In this document: positions 19,965-29,748 of the stretch, piece by piece
How the letters are laid out: the number at the start of each line of letters is the position of its first letter
Position numbering within the stretch: the stretch's first letter is position 1
Origin: Comamonadaceae bacterium
Lineage (GTDB): Bacteria; Pseudomonadota; Gammaproteobacteria; Burkholderiales; Burkholderiaceae_C
Reading direction: 5' to 3'
Assembly (NCBI GenBank): GCA_014190675.1
Contig: BJGT01000018.1
Coordinates: forward strand, 1 to 36,469
DNA: 36,469 nucleotides
The notes under the pieces: model-generated
Told to the model about the DNA's origin: nothing
Databases searched by the model: none
What the model saw: only the letters and a program-made list of their open reading frames with translations
Program-made: the position numbers and the translations under genes

Positions 19965-21821
19965 ATGGCTTTATTGCAGATTTCTGAGCCGGGCGCCTCG
20001 CCCGACCCGCACCAACGCCGTATTGCGGTGGGTATTGACCTCGGCACAACCCATTCGCTGGTGGCCTGTGTGCGCCATGGTGTGGCGGAATGCCTGCCCG
20101 ACGCGCAGGGCCTCGTGCTGCTGCCTTCAGTGGTGCGTTACCTGGCCGACGGTGGCCGAATCATTGGTGCGCAGGCGCTAAGTATGTTGGCGCTGGACCC
20201 GGAAAACACGATTGCCTCGGTCAAGCGTTTCATGGGGCGTAGCCTGGCGGATGTGCCTGGCGCCGACAAGCTGCCCTACCGCTTTGCAGACCACTCGGGC
20301 ATGCTGGGGCTGCACACGGTGCAGGGAGAAAAATCGCCATTGGAGGTAAGCGCTGATATCTTGGCTACCCTGCGCTACCGAGCTGAGGACAGCATGGGCG
20401 ACGATCTGTTTGGTGCTGTGGTCACGGTGCCAGCCTATTTCGACGATGCCCAGCGCCAGGCGACCAAGGACGCAGCCCAGCTTGCCGGCTTGAAGGTATT
20501 GCGCCTGATCAACGAGCCCACAGCCGCCGCAATTGCCTATGGCCTAGACAACGCCAGTGAGGGCGTCTATGCCATTTACGACCTGGGCGGTGGTACCTTT
20601 GACATCTCTATTTTGCGTTTGACCCGCGGTGTTTTTGAGGTGGTGGCCACCGGCGGCGATTCGGCCCTGGGCGGGGATGACTACGATCAGAGCCTGGCCG
20701 ACTGGGTGTTGGCAAGAACCGCTCGGGTGGTTCATCTGGCAGCCGACAAGGCGGCTGTCAAACAGGCGGCCAGGCGCTGTAAAGAGGCATTGTCGGCGCT
20801 ACAGGTTTGCGTGTTTGAGGCTGATCTGAGCGAGTCTAAGCTGGTGTTTGAGGTTCATCGGGCTGATTTTGAAACCGCCACGCAGGCCCTGACAGCGCGC
20901 ACCCTGGCGGCTGTACGCACAGCCCTGCGCGATGCTCGCCTGACCGTTCAACAGGTCGAGGGCGTGGTGCTGGTCGGCGGCTCGACCCGCATGCCGCAGG
21001 TGCAGCGCGCGGTGGGCGAGTTCTTTGGGCAGGCGCCTCTCACCAACCTCAACCCGGACGAGGTGGTGGCCCTGGGGGCAGCGCTGCAGGCCGACCAGTT
21101 GGCGGGCAACAATGCCGGGGGCGACCTGTTGCTGCTAGATGTGATTCCCTTGTCGCTGGGCATAGAGACCATGGGTGGTCTGGTTGAGCGCATCGTGCCG
21201 CGCAACGAGACCATACCCACGGCCAAGGCGCAAGACTTCACCACCTACCAGGACGGACAAACCGCGCTCGCCCTGCATGTGGTGCAGGGCGAGCGGGATC
21301 TCGTCAGTGATTGCCGTAGCCTGGCCCGGTTTGAGTTGCGTGGCATTCCTCCTATGGCGGCTGGCGCAGCCAGGATTCGCGTGACCTTCACGGTCGACGC
21401 GGATGGCTTGCTGAGCGTCAGCGCGCTGGAACAGGTCAGTGGGGTGCAGGCACACATCGAGGTCAAGCCTGCGTACGGTTTGGCCGACGATCAAATTGCC
21501 CGCATGCTGCAAGACAGCTTCAGCACCGCCGAGGTTGACATGCGTGTCCGCGCGCTGGTCGAGTCCCGGGTCGACGCCGATCGCATGCTGCTGGCAGCCC
21601 GCAGCGCGCTGGCTGCTGACGCCGACCTGCTGACGCTGGCGGAACGCGCCGAGGTTGACGCTCTGATTGCTGCCTTGCGTGCCATGCTTGGCTCGGACGA
21701 CCCGTTGCAGATCGAAGCCGCTACCAAGGCGCTGGCTCAAGGCACGGAAGCCTTTGCCGCCCTGCGCATGAACCGGGGTATTCAAAGGGCCTTGGCCGGA
21801 AAAAATATTGCAGCGGTCTGA
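19965..21821 (+). CDS. hscA: Fe-S assembly Hsp70 chaperone HscA
   Basis: 618 residues from ATG 19965; an upstream in-frame start at 19911 lies inside hscB. This specialised Hsp70 binds the LPPVK motif of IscU and uses ATP to drive cluster transfer. The actin-like ATPase domain shows [27 protein letters not shown] and [13 protein letters not shown]. The substrate domain begins near the [17 protein letters not shown] segment, and a helical lid ends the protein. Length matches HscA (about 616-620), shorter than DnaK, and the [15 protein letters not shown] linker strand is typical of the family. Confidence 0.95.
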   Translation: MALLQISEPGASPDPHQRRIAVGIDLGTTHSLVACVRHGVAECLPDAQGLVLLPSVVRYLADGGRIIGAQALSMLALDPENTIASVKRFMGRSLADVPGADKLPYRFADHSGMLGLHTVQGEKSPLEVSADILATLRYRAEDSMGDDLFGAVVTVPAYFDDAQRQATKDAAQLAGLKVLRLINEPTAAAIAYGLDNASEGVYAIYDLGGGTFDISILRLTRGVFEVVATGGDSALGGDDYDQSLADWVLARTARVVHLAADKAAVKQAARRCKEALSALQVCVFEADLSESKLVFEVHRADFETATQALTARTLAAVRTALRDARLTVQQVEGVVLVGGSTRMPQVQRAVGEFFGQAPLTNLNPDEVVALGAALQADQLAGNNAGGDLLLLDVIPLSLGIETMGGLVERIVPRNETIPTAKAQDFTTYQDGQTALALHVVQGERDLVSDCRSLARFELRGIPPMAAGAARIRVTFTVDADGLLSVSALEQVSGVQAHIEVKPAYGLADDQIARMLQDSFSTAEVDMRVRALVESRVDADRMLLAARSALAADADLLTLAERAEVDALIAALRAMLGSDDPLQIEAATKALAQGTEAFAALRMNRGIQRALAGKNIAAV

Positions 21822-21843
21822 GGCCGTCTGTCTGGAACTCGTT

Positions 21844-22182
21844 ATGCCGATCATCAAAATCTTGCCGCATCCCGAATACTGTCCTCAAGGGGCGGAAATA
21901 TCTGCCCCCGCCGGCACTTCGATTTGCGAGGCTCTGCTGGACCACCAAATCGCTATTGAGCACGCTTGTGACATGAGCTGCGCCTGCACCACCTGCCATG
22001 TTGTGGTGCGGGAGGGCTATGCATCACTCAATGAGGTGGACGAGAACGAAGAAGACCTGCTAGACCGCGCCTGGGGACTGGAGCCTAACTCGCGTCTGAG
22101 TTGCCAGGCTTTTTTGGCGCAGCAAAATGTGGTCGTTGAGATCCCCAAGTATTCGATCAACCATGCCAAAGAAGTCCACTGA
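21844..22182 (+). CDS. fdx: ISC-type [2Fe-2S] ferredoxin
   Basis: 112 residues from ATG 21844, 22 nt after hscA. Adrenodoxin-type ferredoxin that supplies electrons for cluster assembly on IscU. Cluster ligands Cys42, Cys48, Cys51 and Cys87 fall at exactly the same positions as in E. coli Fdx. An extra Cys46 in the loop (CDMSCACTTC) is also present in related proteins. The acidic helix DENEEDLLDRAWGL is the partner-docking surface. The isc cluster ends here without an iscX gene; dnaQ follows after 14 nt. Confidence 0.96.
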   Translation: MPIIKILPHPEYCPQGAEISAPAGTSICEALLDHQIAIEHACDMSCACTTCHVVVREGYASLNEVDENEEDLLDRAWGLEPNSRLSCQAFLAQQNVVVEIPKYSINHAKEVH

Positions 22183-22196
22183 GCCCGAGCAGACCC

Positions 22197-22898
22197 ATGC
22201 GCCAAATTTTTCTTGACACTGAAACCACCGGCCTGTCAGCCGACAAAGGGGACCGCGTGATTGAGATAGGCTGCGTTGAGTTCGTCAACCGAAAAGCCAC
22301 GGGCGAGATCCGCCATTACTACCTTAATGCGGGGCGAGACAGCCATGAAGACGCCCTCAAGGTGCACGGTCTGACCCGGGAATTTCTCAAAGACAAACCG
22401 ACCTTCGAAGAAGTTGCTGGCGACTTGTTGCATTACCTGCAAGGCGCCGAGCTGTTGATCCACAACGCGCCATTTGACCTGGGTTTTTTGAACCAGGAAC
22501 TCGCGCTGATCGGCCAGCCCGCCTTCGCCAGCCATGTGCTGCGCATCGTCGACACCCTGGCCATGGCCAAAAATTTGTATCCGGGCAAGAGAAATTCGCT
22601 CGATGGCCTGTGCGACCGGCTCGGAGTCGACCGCTCTGGCCGTAAGCTGCACGGGGCCCTGCTGGATGCCGAACTGCTGGCTGATGTGTACATCAACATG
22701 ACGCGCGGGCAGGATGCCCTGCTGATCGATGCACCGGCAGAGGAAAACCGGTGCGCGACCTGGGTGGGTGCAGATCTCAGCAGCTATGAGCTCAGCGTGC
22801 CAGCTGCCAGTGAACAGGAGCTCTCGGCCCACGAGGAAGTGCTCAGGCAAATCGACAAGGCCAGCGCCGGCAAGACAGTCTGGCGCCTCTTGGCCTAA
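22197..22898 (+). CDS. dnaQ: DNA polymerase III epsilon subunit (3'-5' proofreading exonuclease)
   Basis: 233 residues. DEDDh exonuclease motifs are all present: Exo I FLDTETTGL (Asp7, Glu9), Exo II HNAPFDLGFLN and Exo III HGALLDAELLADVY (catalytic His and Asp). A C-terminal tail after about residue 180 is the expected region for contact with the alpha subunit. It proofreads during replication. It begins 14 nt after fdx on the same strand and is probably transcribed with the isc operon, although it has no known role in cluster assembly. Confidence 0.94.
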   Translation: MRQIFLDTETTGLSADKGDRVIEIGCVEFVNRKATGEIRHYYLNAGRDSHEDALKVHGLTREFLKDKPTFEEVAGDLLHYLQGAELLIHNAPFDLGFLNQELALIGQPAFASHVLRIVDTLAMAKNLYPGKRNSLDGLCDRLGVDRSGRKLHGALLDAELLADVYINMTRGQDALLIDAPAEENRCATWVGADLSSYELSVPAASEQELSAHEEVLRQIDKASAGKTVWRLLA

Positions 22899-22909
22899 GG
22901 TGCCTGTGG

Positions 22910-22915
22910 CATAAT
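22910..22915 (+). promoter_or_regulatory. Probable -10 box for tRNA-Val
   Basis: CATAAT at 22910-22915, just past the dnaQ stop and 26 bp before the mature tRNA 5' end, is the best -10 candidate. A clear -35 is not visible. Confidence 0.4.
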
Positions 22916-22941
22916 TTGTGGCTTTCCGATAGCGGGAAACC

Positions 22942-23016
22942 GGGCGGTTAGCTCAGGGGTAGAGCACAGCATTCACACTGCTGGGGTCGGAGGTTCGAAG
23001 CCTCCACCGCCCACCA
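22942..23016 (+). tRNA. tRNA-Val(CAC)
   Basis: A complete cloverleaf of 75 nt including encoded CCA. The acceptor stem GGGCGGT pairs with ACCGCCC; the D arm is GCTCAGGGGTAGAGC; the anticodon stem CAGCA/TGCTG holds the loop TTCACAC, giving anticodon CAC (codon GUG, valine). The T arm is GGAGG-TTCGAAG-CCTCC. Discriminator A73 and CCA follow. Wobble C34 means it reads only GUG, so another valine tRNA is needed elsewhere in the genome. Confidence 0.95.
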
Positions 23017-23035
23017 AAAATTCGGCCAAGCAAGC

Positions 23036-23069
23036 AAGGATTCTCGAGTCATCGCGGATCCTTTTTTTT
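23036..23069 (+). terminator. Intrinsic terminator after tRNA-Val
   Basis: AAGGATTC (23036-23043) pairs with GGATCCTT (23056-23063), including one G-U pair, with a 12-nt loop and then six further T residues. This is a standard rho-independent terminator shape placed 20 nt after the tRNA. It would isolate the tRNA and dnaQ/isc transcripts from the oxidoreductase gene. Confidence 0.75.
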
Positions 23070-23103
23070 CGGGTCGTCTGGGCTGGCAAACGGAGTTCGA
23101 GCT

Positions 23104-24201
23104 ATGGACCAAGTCGAATGTGTGGTGGTAGGTGCCGGCGTGGTTGGCTTGGCGGTGGCGCGTGCCCTGGCCTTGGCTGGGCGTGAGGTACTGGTGCTCG
23201 AGGCCGCCTCAGGCATCGGCACTGGCATCAGTTCGCGCAATAGCGAGGTCATCCACGCTGGCTTGCACGGCGCTGCCGATTGGCTCAAGGTGCGTCTGTG
23301 TGTGCAGGGCCGCAGTCTGCTGTACGCCTATTGCGCCGAGCGTGGCATCGCGCACAGCGCCTGTGGCAAATTGCTGGTGGCGACCACCACCGCCGAGTTG
23401 CCGCAGTTGCAGGCGCTGGCGCAGCGGGGTGCGCGCAACGGCGTCGATGACCTCACCCTGCTGAGCGCCGCCCAGGCCCGTGCCTTGGAGCCCGAGCTGG
23501 ACTGCCAAGCTGCGTTGTGGTCACCCAGCAGCGGCATTATTGACAGCCACGCGCTGATGCTGGCGCTGCATGGCGATCTGGAGCATGCTGGCGGCTTGGT
23601 GGTGTTCAACTCTGCCTTGGCCCGGGCCGACTGCAGGGCAAACCAGTTCGACCTGTGCACCAGCGATGGCAGCGTGCTGCGGACCCGTTTACTGGTGAAC
23701 TGCGCCGGTTTGCAGGCCAGCCTGCTGGCCGCTGGTTTTACTGGTTTGGCCGCCGGGCAGGTGCCGCAGACCCGTTTTGCCAAGGGCAGCTACTTCTTAT
23801 TGCAGGGCAGGGCGCCATTTTCTCGCCTGATTTACCCGATGCCGCAGGCCGGTGGCCTGGGCGTTCATTTAACGCTCGACCTGGCCGGTCAGGCCCGCTT
23901 TGGCCCCGATGTGCAGTGGGTCGACAGGGCTGACGATTGGCTGGTAGACCCGGCTCGGGGCGACGCTTTCTATGCCGAGGTGAGGCGTTACTGGCCGGGT
24001 TTGCCCGATGGCGCCTTACAGCCCGGCTACGCTGGTATTCGGCCCAAACTCAACGCACCCCATGAGGGTGCCCGAGACTTCATGATCCAGGGCCCAGCAG
24101 AGCATGGCGTGCCCGGCTTGGTTAACCTGTTTGGCATCGAGTCACCCGGCCTGACCAGCGCCTTGGCAATTGCCCAGCATGTGGTGCAGCGCCTTCCTTA
24201 G
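23104..24201 (+). CDS. FAD-dependent oxidoreductase, LhgO/DAO-like
   Basis: 365 residues with a GGAG ribosome site 8 nt before the ATG. The N-terminus is a Rossmann dinucleotide fold ([16 protein letters not shown], then a strand ending VLVLE), followed by [17 protein letters not shown]. That segment is characteristic of the L-2-hydroxyglutarate oxidase branch of the DAO family. VNCAGLQA and the C-terminal [15 protein letters not shown] are the second FAD-contact region. It probably oxidises a 2-hydroxy acid or amine at the cytoplasmic side. The exact substrate cannot be read from sequence. No cysteine-rich or second domain is attached. It is convergent with pyrD. Confidence 0.85.
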   Translation: MDQVECVVVGAGVVGLAVARALALAGREVLVLEAASGIGTGISSRNSEVIHAGLHGAADWLKVRLCVQGRSLLYAYCAERGIAHSACGKLLVATTTAELPQLQALAQRGARNGVDDLTLLSAAQARALEPELDCQAALWSPSSGIIDSHALMLALHGDLEHAGGLVVFNSALARADCRANQFDLCTSDGSVLRTRLLVNCAGLQASLLAAGFTGLAAGQVPQTRFAKGSYFLLQGRAPFSRLIYPMPQAGGLGVHLTLDLAGQARFGPDVQWVDRADDWLVDPARGDAFYAEVRRYWPGLPDGALQPGYAGIRPKLNAPHEGARDFMIQGPAEHGVPGLVNLFGIESPGLTSALAIAQHVVQRLP

Positions 24202-24221
24202 CGGCCATGCCGGCCCACACT

Positions 24222-25298
24222 TCAAGCGGGGCGACAGGTTTTTTTGATCAACTCGGCCGACTCGCTCACCAGTTCTGGGCCCCGGTAGATCAGGCCGGTG
24301 TAGATTTGCACCAGGTTGGCTCCGGCCTGGATTTTGCCCACCGCGTCAGCTGCACTCAGGATGCCACCCACGCCAATAATGGGAAAGTCTGGTCCGAGTG
24401 CTGCGCGCAACTGGCTTATCACGCGGTTGCTGGCCGCCAGCAGCGGCGCCCCGGACAGGCCGCCGCTTTGCTCGGCATGTGGCAGGCCTTGCACGGCTTC
24501 GCGCGCCAGTGTCGTATTGCTTGCAATCACGCCGTCCATGCCATGTTTGCGCAGGGCTGCGGCGATGGCCTGCACCTGCCCAGCATCCAGGTCGGGCGCG
24601 ATTTTGACGAACAGCGGGCGGCGCTTGCCATGCTGCTGTGCCAGCGTCTCTCGCTGCCGTGCCAGGCTGCCTAGCAGATCGTCCAGCGCCGCGTCGGTTT
24701 GTAGTGTCCTCAGGTTGGCGGTGTTGGGGCTGGATATGTTGACGGTGATGTAATCTGCAAACGGGTAGACGCCTGCCAGACCTAGCAAGTAATCATCGGC
24801 GGCCCGCTCGATCGGGGTGCTGGCATTTTTCCCGATATTGAGCCCCAGCAGCATGGCCGGGCCGCTCCCCAGGGCCAGGCCAACCTGCCGATGGTGTGCT
24901 GATTGCCTGATATTGGCCACAAAACTGGCCAACCCCTGGTTGTTGAAACCAAGCCGATTGATCAGTGCCTGGGCTTGGGGCAGACGAAACATGCGCGGCT
25001 TGGGGTTTCCCTCCTGTGGCAGCGGCGTGACCGTGCCGACTTCGACAAAACCAAAGCCCATGGCGCCCAGCGCGTCGATGCAGCGGGCATTTTTGTCCAG
25101 CCCTGCAGCCAAGCCGACCCGGTTGGGAAAGCGCAATCCGGCCAGCTCAATCGGGTCTTGCACCCGGCGGTTGCAGTAGGCCCACTGCAATGGCGTCCCC
25201 TGGGTGCGGGCCAGCGCGTCGAGCGTGAGGTCGTGCGCGGCTTCCGGGTCGAGCTTGAACAAAAAGGGGCGGGTCAGGGCATAGGGCAGGAGAGACAT
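24222..25298 (-). CDS. pyrD: Dihydroorotate dehydrogenase, quinone-dependent (class 2)
   Basis: 358 residues. It oxidises dihydroorotate to orotate in pyrimidine synthesis and passes electrons to membrane quinone. The class 2 N-terminal helical extension is present ([24 protein letters not shown]), followed by the FMN barrel: [40 protein letters not shown], and the [11 protein letters not shown] segment with the catalytic serine (residue 190). IGVGGI and the C-terminal [12 protein letters not shown] phosphate-binding loop are intact. It is divergent from rpiA with a 57-bp gap that must contain both promoters. Confidence 0.96.
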   Translation of the reverse strand: MSLLPYALTRPFLFKLDPEAAHDLTLDALARTQGTPLQWAYCNRRVQDPIELAGLRFPNRVGLAAGLDKNARCIDALGAMGFGFVEVGTVTPLPQEGNPKPRMFRLPQAQALINRLGFNNQGLASFVANIRQSAHHRQVGLALGSGPAMLLGLNIGKNASTPIERAADDYLLGLAGVYPFADYITVNISSPNTANLRTLQTDAALDDLLGSLARQRETLAQQHGKRRPLFVKIAPDLDAGQVQAIAAALRKHGMDGVIASNTTLAREAVQGLPHAEQSGGLSGAPLLAASNRVISQLRAALGPDFPIIGVGGILSAADAVGKIQAGANLVQIYTGLIYRGPELVSESAELIKKTCRPA

Positions 25299-25355
25299 TG
25301 GATAATTCCGGGTAACAGTTCAGCATCAACTTGTTAAGCAGACCGATTCTCCCAG

Positions 25356-26087
25356 ATGAAAAACCCAGCAACCTGCATCCCACCCGCCCTGTCGCAAGAC
25401 CAGCTCAAGACCCTGGTTGGCGTGGCCGCTTTGGCTTATGTGCAGCCCGGCGAGATCATCGGTGTGGGCACCGGCTCAACCGTGAATAAATTTATTGAGG
25501 CCTTGGCCAGCATGCGCGGCGAGATCAAGGGGGCGGTGTCGAGCTCGCTGGCCAGCACCGAGCGTTTGAAGGCGTTGGGCATTGCGGTGTTTGATTGCAA
25601 CGAGGTGGATGAACTGGCTGTCTACATTGACGGCGCCGACGAGATCGACGAGCGCGGCTACATGATCAAGGGTGGGGGCGCGGCCCTCACCCGGGAAAAA
25701 ATTGTTGCTGCGCAGTCGCGTCGCTTTGTCTGTATTGCCGATGAATCCAAGCTGGTGCGCAACCTGGGCCGCTTTGCCCTGCCAGTCGAGGTGATTCCGA
25801 TGGCAGCTCGGCGCATCGCCCAGCAATTTGCCCGGCTTGGCGGGCATGCACAGGTGCGCTTGAGCGGCGAGCAGCCCCTGCGAACCGACAACGGGCAAAT
25901 CATCATGGACGTCACAGGCCTGAATATTCTCGACCCGCTGGCTTTTGAGTCACAGGTGAGTCAGTGGCCAGGTGTGGTGACCGTGGGGGTGTTTGCCCAC
26001 CAAAAAGCCCAGCTGTGTCTGCTTGGTTGCTCGGCTGGCGTGCGTACTCTGAGTTTTGCGGACCCGGTCCACAGCCCGGCGCCCTGA
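25356..26087 (+). CDS. rpiA: Ribose-5-phosphate isomerase A
   Basis: 243 residues. The enzyme interconverts ribose 5-phosphate and ribulose 5-phosphate in the pentose phosphate pathway. Family motifs appear in order: GVGTGSTVNKFIEAL (phosphate loop), SSSLASTERL, YIDGADEIDE with the catalytic acid region, KGGGAALTREKI, and VEVIPMA. It is slightly longer than E. coli RpiA because of a C-terminal tail (SFADPVHSPAP). The first ATG was accepted, although no strong ribosome site precedes it. It is a single-gene unit ending in a perfect hairpin shared with prlC. Confidence 0.96.
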   Translation: MKNPATCIPPALSQDQLKTLVGVAALAYVQPGEIIGVGTGSTVNKFIEALASMRGEIKGAVSSSLASTERLKALGIAVFDCNEVDELAVYIDGADEIDERGYMIKGGGAALTREKIVAAQSRRFVCIADESKLVRNLGRFALPVEVIPMAARRIAQQFARLGGHAQVRLSGEQPLRTDNGQIIMDVTGLNILDPLAFESQVSQWPGVVTVGVFAHQKAQLCLLGCSAGVRTLSFADPVHSPAP

Positions 26088-26097
26088 CGCGATTTCG

Positions 26098-26131
26098 TAC
26101 CCCGTCCCAGAGATTTCTCTGGGACGGGGTA
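26098..26131. terminator. Perfect hairpin between convergent rpiA and prlC
   Basis: Bases 26098-26113 and 26116-26131 are perfectly complementary (16 bp, two bases between arms, so effectively a 14-15-bp stem with a small loop). It lies 10 bp after the rpiA stop and 5 bp beyond the prlC stop. Neither side has a long T tract, so it may act as a bidirectional terminator or a 3'-end stabiliser. Confidence 0.6.
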
Positions 26132-26136
26132 TTGCC

Positions 26137-28176
<2,040 letters not shown>

Positions 28177-28182
28177 GGTGTT

Positions 28183-29046
28183 TCAAATGGCGCCGCGCTC
28201 GGCGGCTTCAAGGGTGTTGACCAGCAGCATGGTGATGGTCATCGGGCCGACTCCGCCGGGCACAGGCGTGATGTACGAGGCAATCTCGCGAACCGCCGCA
28301 AAGTCGACATCGCCACACAGCTTGCCGGCCTGGTTGCGGTTCATGCCCACATCAATCACAAGGGCGCCGGGCTTGACCATGTCGGCGGTCAGCACATTGG
28401 TTTTTCCAACCGCAGCCACGACAACATCGGCCTGGCGGGTGTGGTGGCCAATGTCAGCGCTGGCGCTGTGGCACAGGGTGACCGTGGCGTTGGCTTGCAG
28501 CAGCAGCAGTGCCATGGGCTTGCCCACGGTGTTGCTGCGCCCGATGACAACAGCGTGTTTTCCGCGTAAATCGATGCCTGTGCTCTCGATGAGCTTCATG
28601 CAGCCATAGGGCGTGCAGGGCCGAAAGCCGACCTGACCGGTCATCAGCTCACCGGCGCTCAGCGTGGCATAGCCGTCGACATCCTTGCTCGCGGCGATGG
28701 CCTCAATCACCCGGTGCGGGTTGATTTGCTTGGGCAGGGGCATTTGCACCAGAATACCGTGCACCTTGGGGTCGAGGTTGAGGGCGCTGATGCGCGCAAG
28801 CAGGGCGGTTTCAGTCAGGGAAGAGTCGTATTTTTCAAAGATCGAATGAACCCCCGTATCAGCGCAGGCTTTGACCTTGTTGCGCACATAGACGGCGCTG
28901 GCCGGATCATCGCCTACCAAGATAACCGCCAGGCCGGGAGTCAGGCCGCGCGCCTTCAGCGCCTGGGCCCGTGCTGCCACCTCTGCCCGCAGGCGGCTGG
29001 AGAGGGTATTGCCATCAATGAGTTGACCTCGAGGCGATGTGATCAT
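28183..29046 (-). CDS. folD: Bifunctional methylenetetrahydrofolate dehydrogenase/cyclohydrolase
   Basis: 287 residues. FolD interconverts methylene-, methenyl- and formyl-tetrahydrofolate using NADP. The catalytic Tyr53/Lys57 pair is seen in YVRNKVKAC. The [13 protein letters not shown] and [12 protein letters not shown] segments form the substrate site, and [18 protein letters not shown] is the NADP-binding loop. The C-terminal [19 protein letters not shown] signature is complete. It precedes prlC by 6 nt. A hairpin at 29068-29098 separates it from the two-component genes upstream on the same strand. Confidence 0.96.
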   Translation of the reverse strand: MITSPRGQLIDGNTLSSRLRAEVAARAQALKARGLTPGLAVILVGDDPASAVYVRNKVKACADTGVHSIFEKYDSSLTETALLARISALNLDPKVHGILVQMPLPKQINPHRVIEAIAASKDVDGYATLSAGELMTGQVGFRPCTPYGCMKLIESTGIDLRGKHAVVIGRSNTVGKPMALLLLQANATVTLCHSASADIGHHTRQADVVVAAVGKTNVLTADMVKPGALVIDVGMNRNQAGKLCGDVDFAAVREIASYITPVPGGVGPMTITMLLVNTLEAAERGAI

Positions 29047-29067
29047 GGTTGCTGTTGTGTACGTGAG

Positions 29068-29098
29068 AACGCCCGCCGATTCAGGCCAGGCGGGCGTT
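29068..29098 (-). terminator. Hairpin between the response regulator gene and folD
   Basis: AACGCCCGCC (29068-29077) and GGCGGGCGTT (29089-29098) form a perfect 10-bp GC-rich stem with an 11-nt loop. It lies 20 bp beyond the stop of the leftward response-regulator gene. No U tract follows on the minus strand, so termination may be weak or Rho-aided. Confidence 0.55.
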
Positions 29099-29117
29099 GA
29101 TTGTTAAACCTAAAGGC

Positions 29118-29744
29118 TCAGGATTTGGCTGGTGACTGTCCCAAGGCGATCTTGAGAAGATCGGCCACGGTGTTGGCGCTGAGTTTTTCCATGATGTTGG
29201 CCCGGTGTGCCTCTACCGTTTTGATGCTGATACCCAGGTCGTCGGCAATCTGTTTGTTCAGCCGCCCGGCAACGATGCGCTCAAGCACCTGCGCCTCGCG
29301 CATGGTCAGGCGCGCCATGAGCGCTTCGCGACTGGCCGCTATCTCGGACTGGTCGAATGCACTTTTTGCCTGGTCCAGCATGCGCTCGACCAAAGTTAGC
29401 AGTTGGTCTTCTTTGAACGGCTTTTGGATGAAGTCGGTGGCACCTTTTTTCATGGAGTCCACCGCCATGGGTACGTCGCCGTGGCCGGTGATGAACACCA
29501 GTGGCAGCGGCGAGCCCAGTTCGTTGAGACGGCTTTGCAACTCCAGGCCGGTCATACCAGCCATCCGGATGTCAACAATCAGGCATGCCAATTCGCGTGG
29601 GTCGTAGCGGCTCAGGAAGGACTCGGCAGAATCGAAGCAGCGTACCCAGTAGTCTTTGCCCTCGAGCAGCCACTGCAGTGAGTCACGCACCGCTTCGTCG
29701 TCGTCGACGACATAAACAGTGCCTTTTTTGGGTATCAAGCTCAT
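29118..29744 (-). CDS. FixJ/NarL-type response regulator
   Basis: 208 residues. The N-terminal receiver domain has the acidic pocket Asp14-Asp15, phosphoacceptor Asp58 (LIVDIRMAG), the switch Thr in FITGHGD and the conserved Lys in IQKPF. The C-terminal LuxR/FixJ helix-turn-helix covers about residues 140-200 (LTMREAQVLERIVAGRLNKQIADDLGISIKTVEAHRANIMEKL). It is encoded 4 nt downstream of the PAS histidine kinase and is surely its partner. The DNA target is not known; the adjacent aceE promoter, and the kinase promoter itself, are obvious candidates by position. Confidence 0.93.
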   Translation of the reverse strand: MSLIPKKGTVYVVDDDEAVRDSLQWLLEGKDYWVRCFDSAESFLSRYDPRELACLIVDIRMAGMTGLELQSRLNELGSPLPLVFITGHGDVPMAVDSMKKGATDFIQKPFKEDQLLTLVERMLDQAKSAFDQSEIAASREALMARLTMREAQVLERIVAGRLNKQIADDLGISIKTVEAHRANIMEKLSANTVADLLKIALGQSPAKS

Positions 29745-29748
29745 GTTG

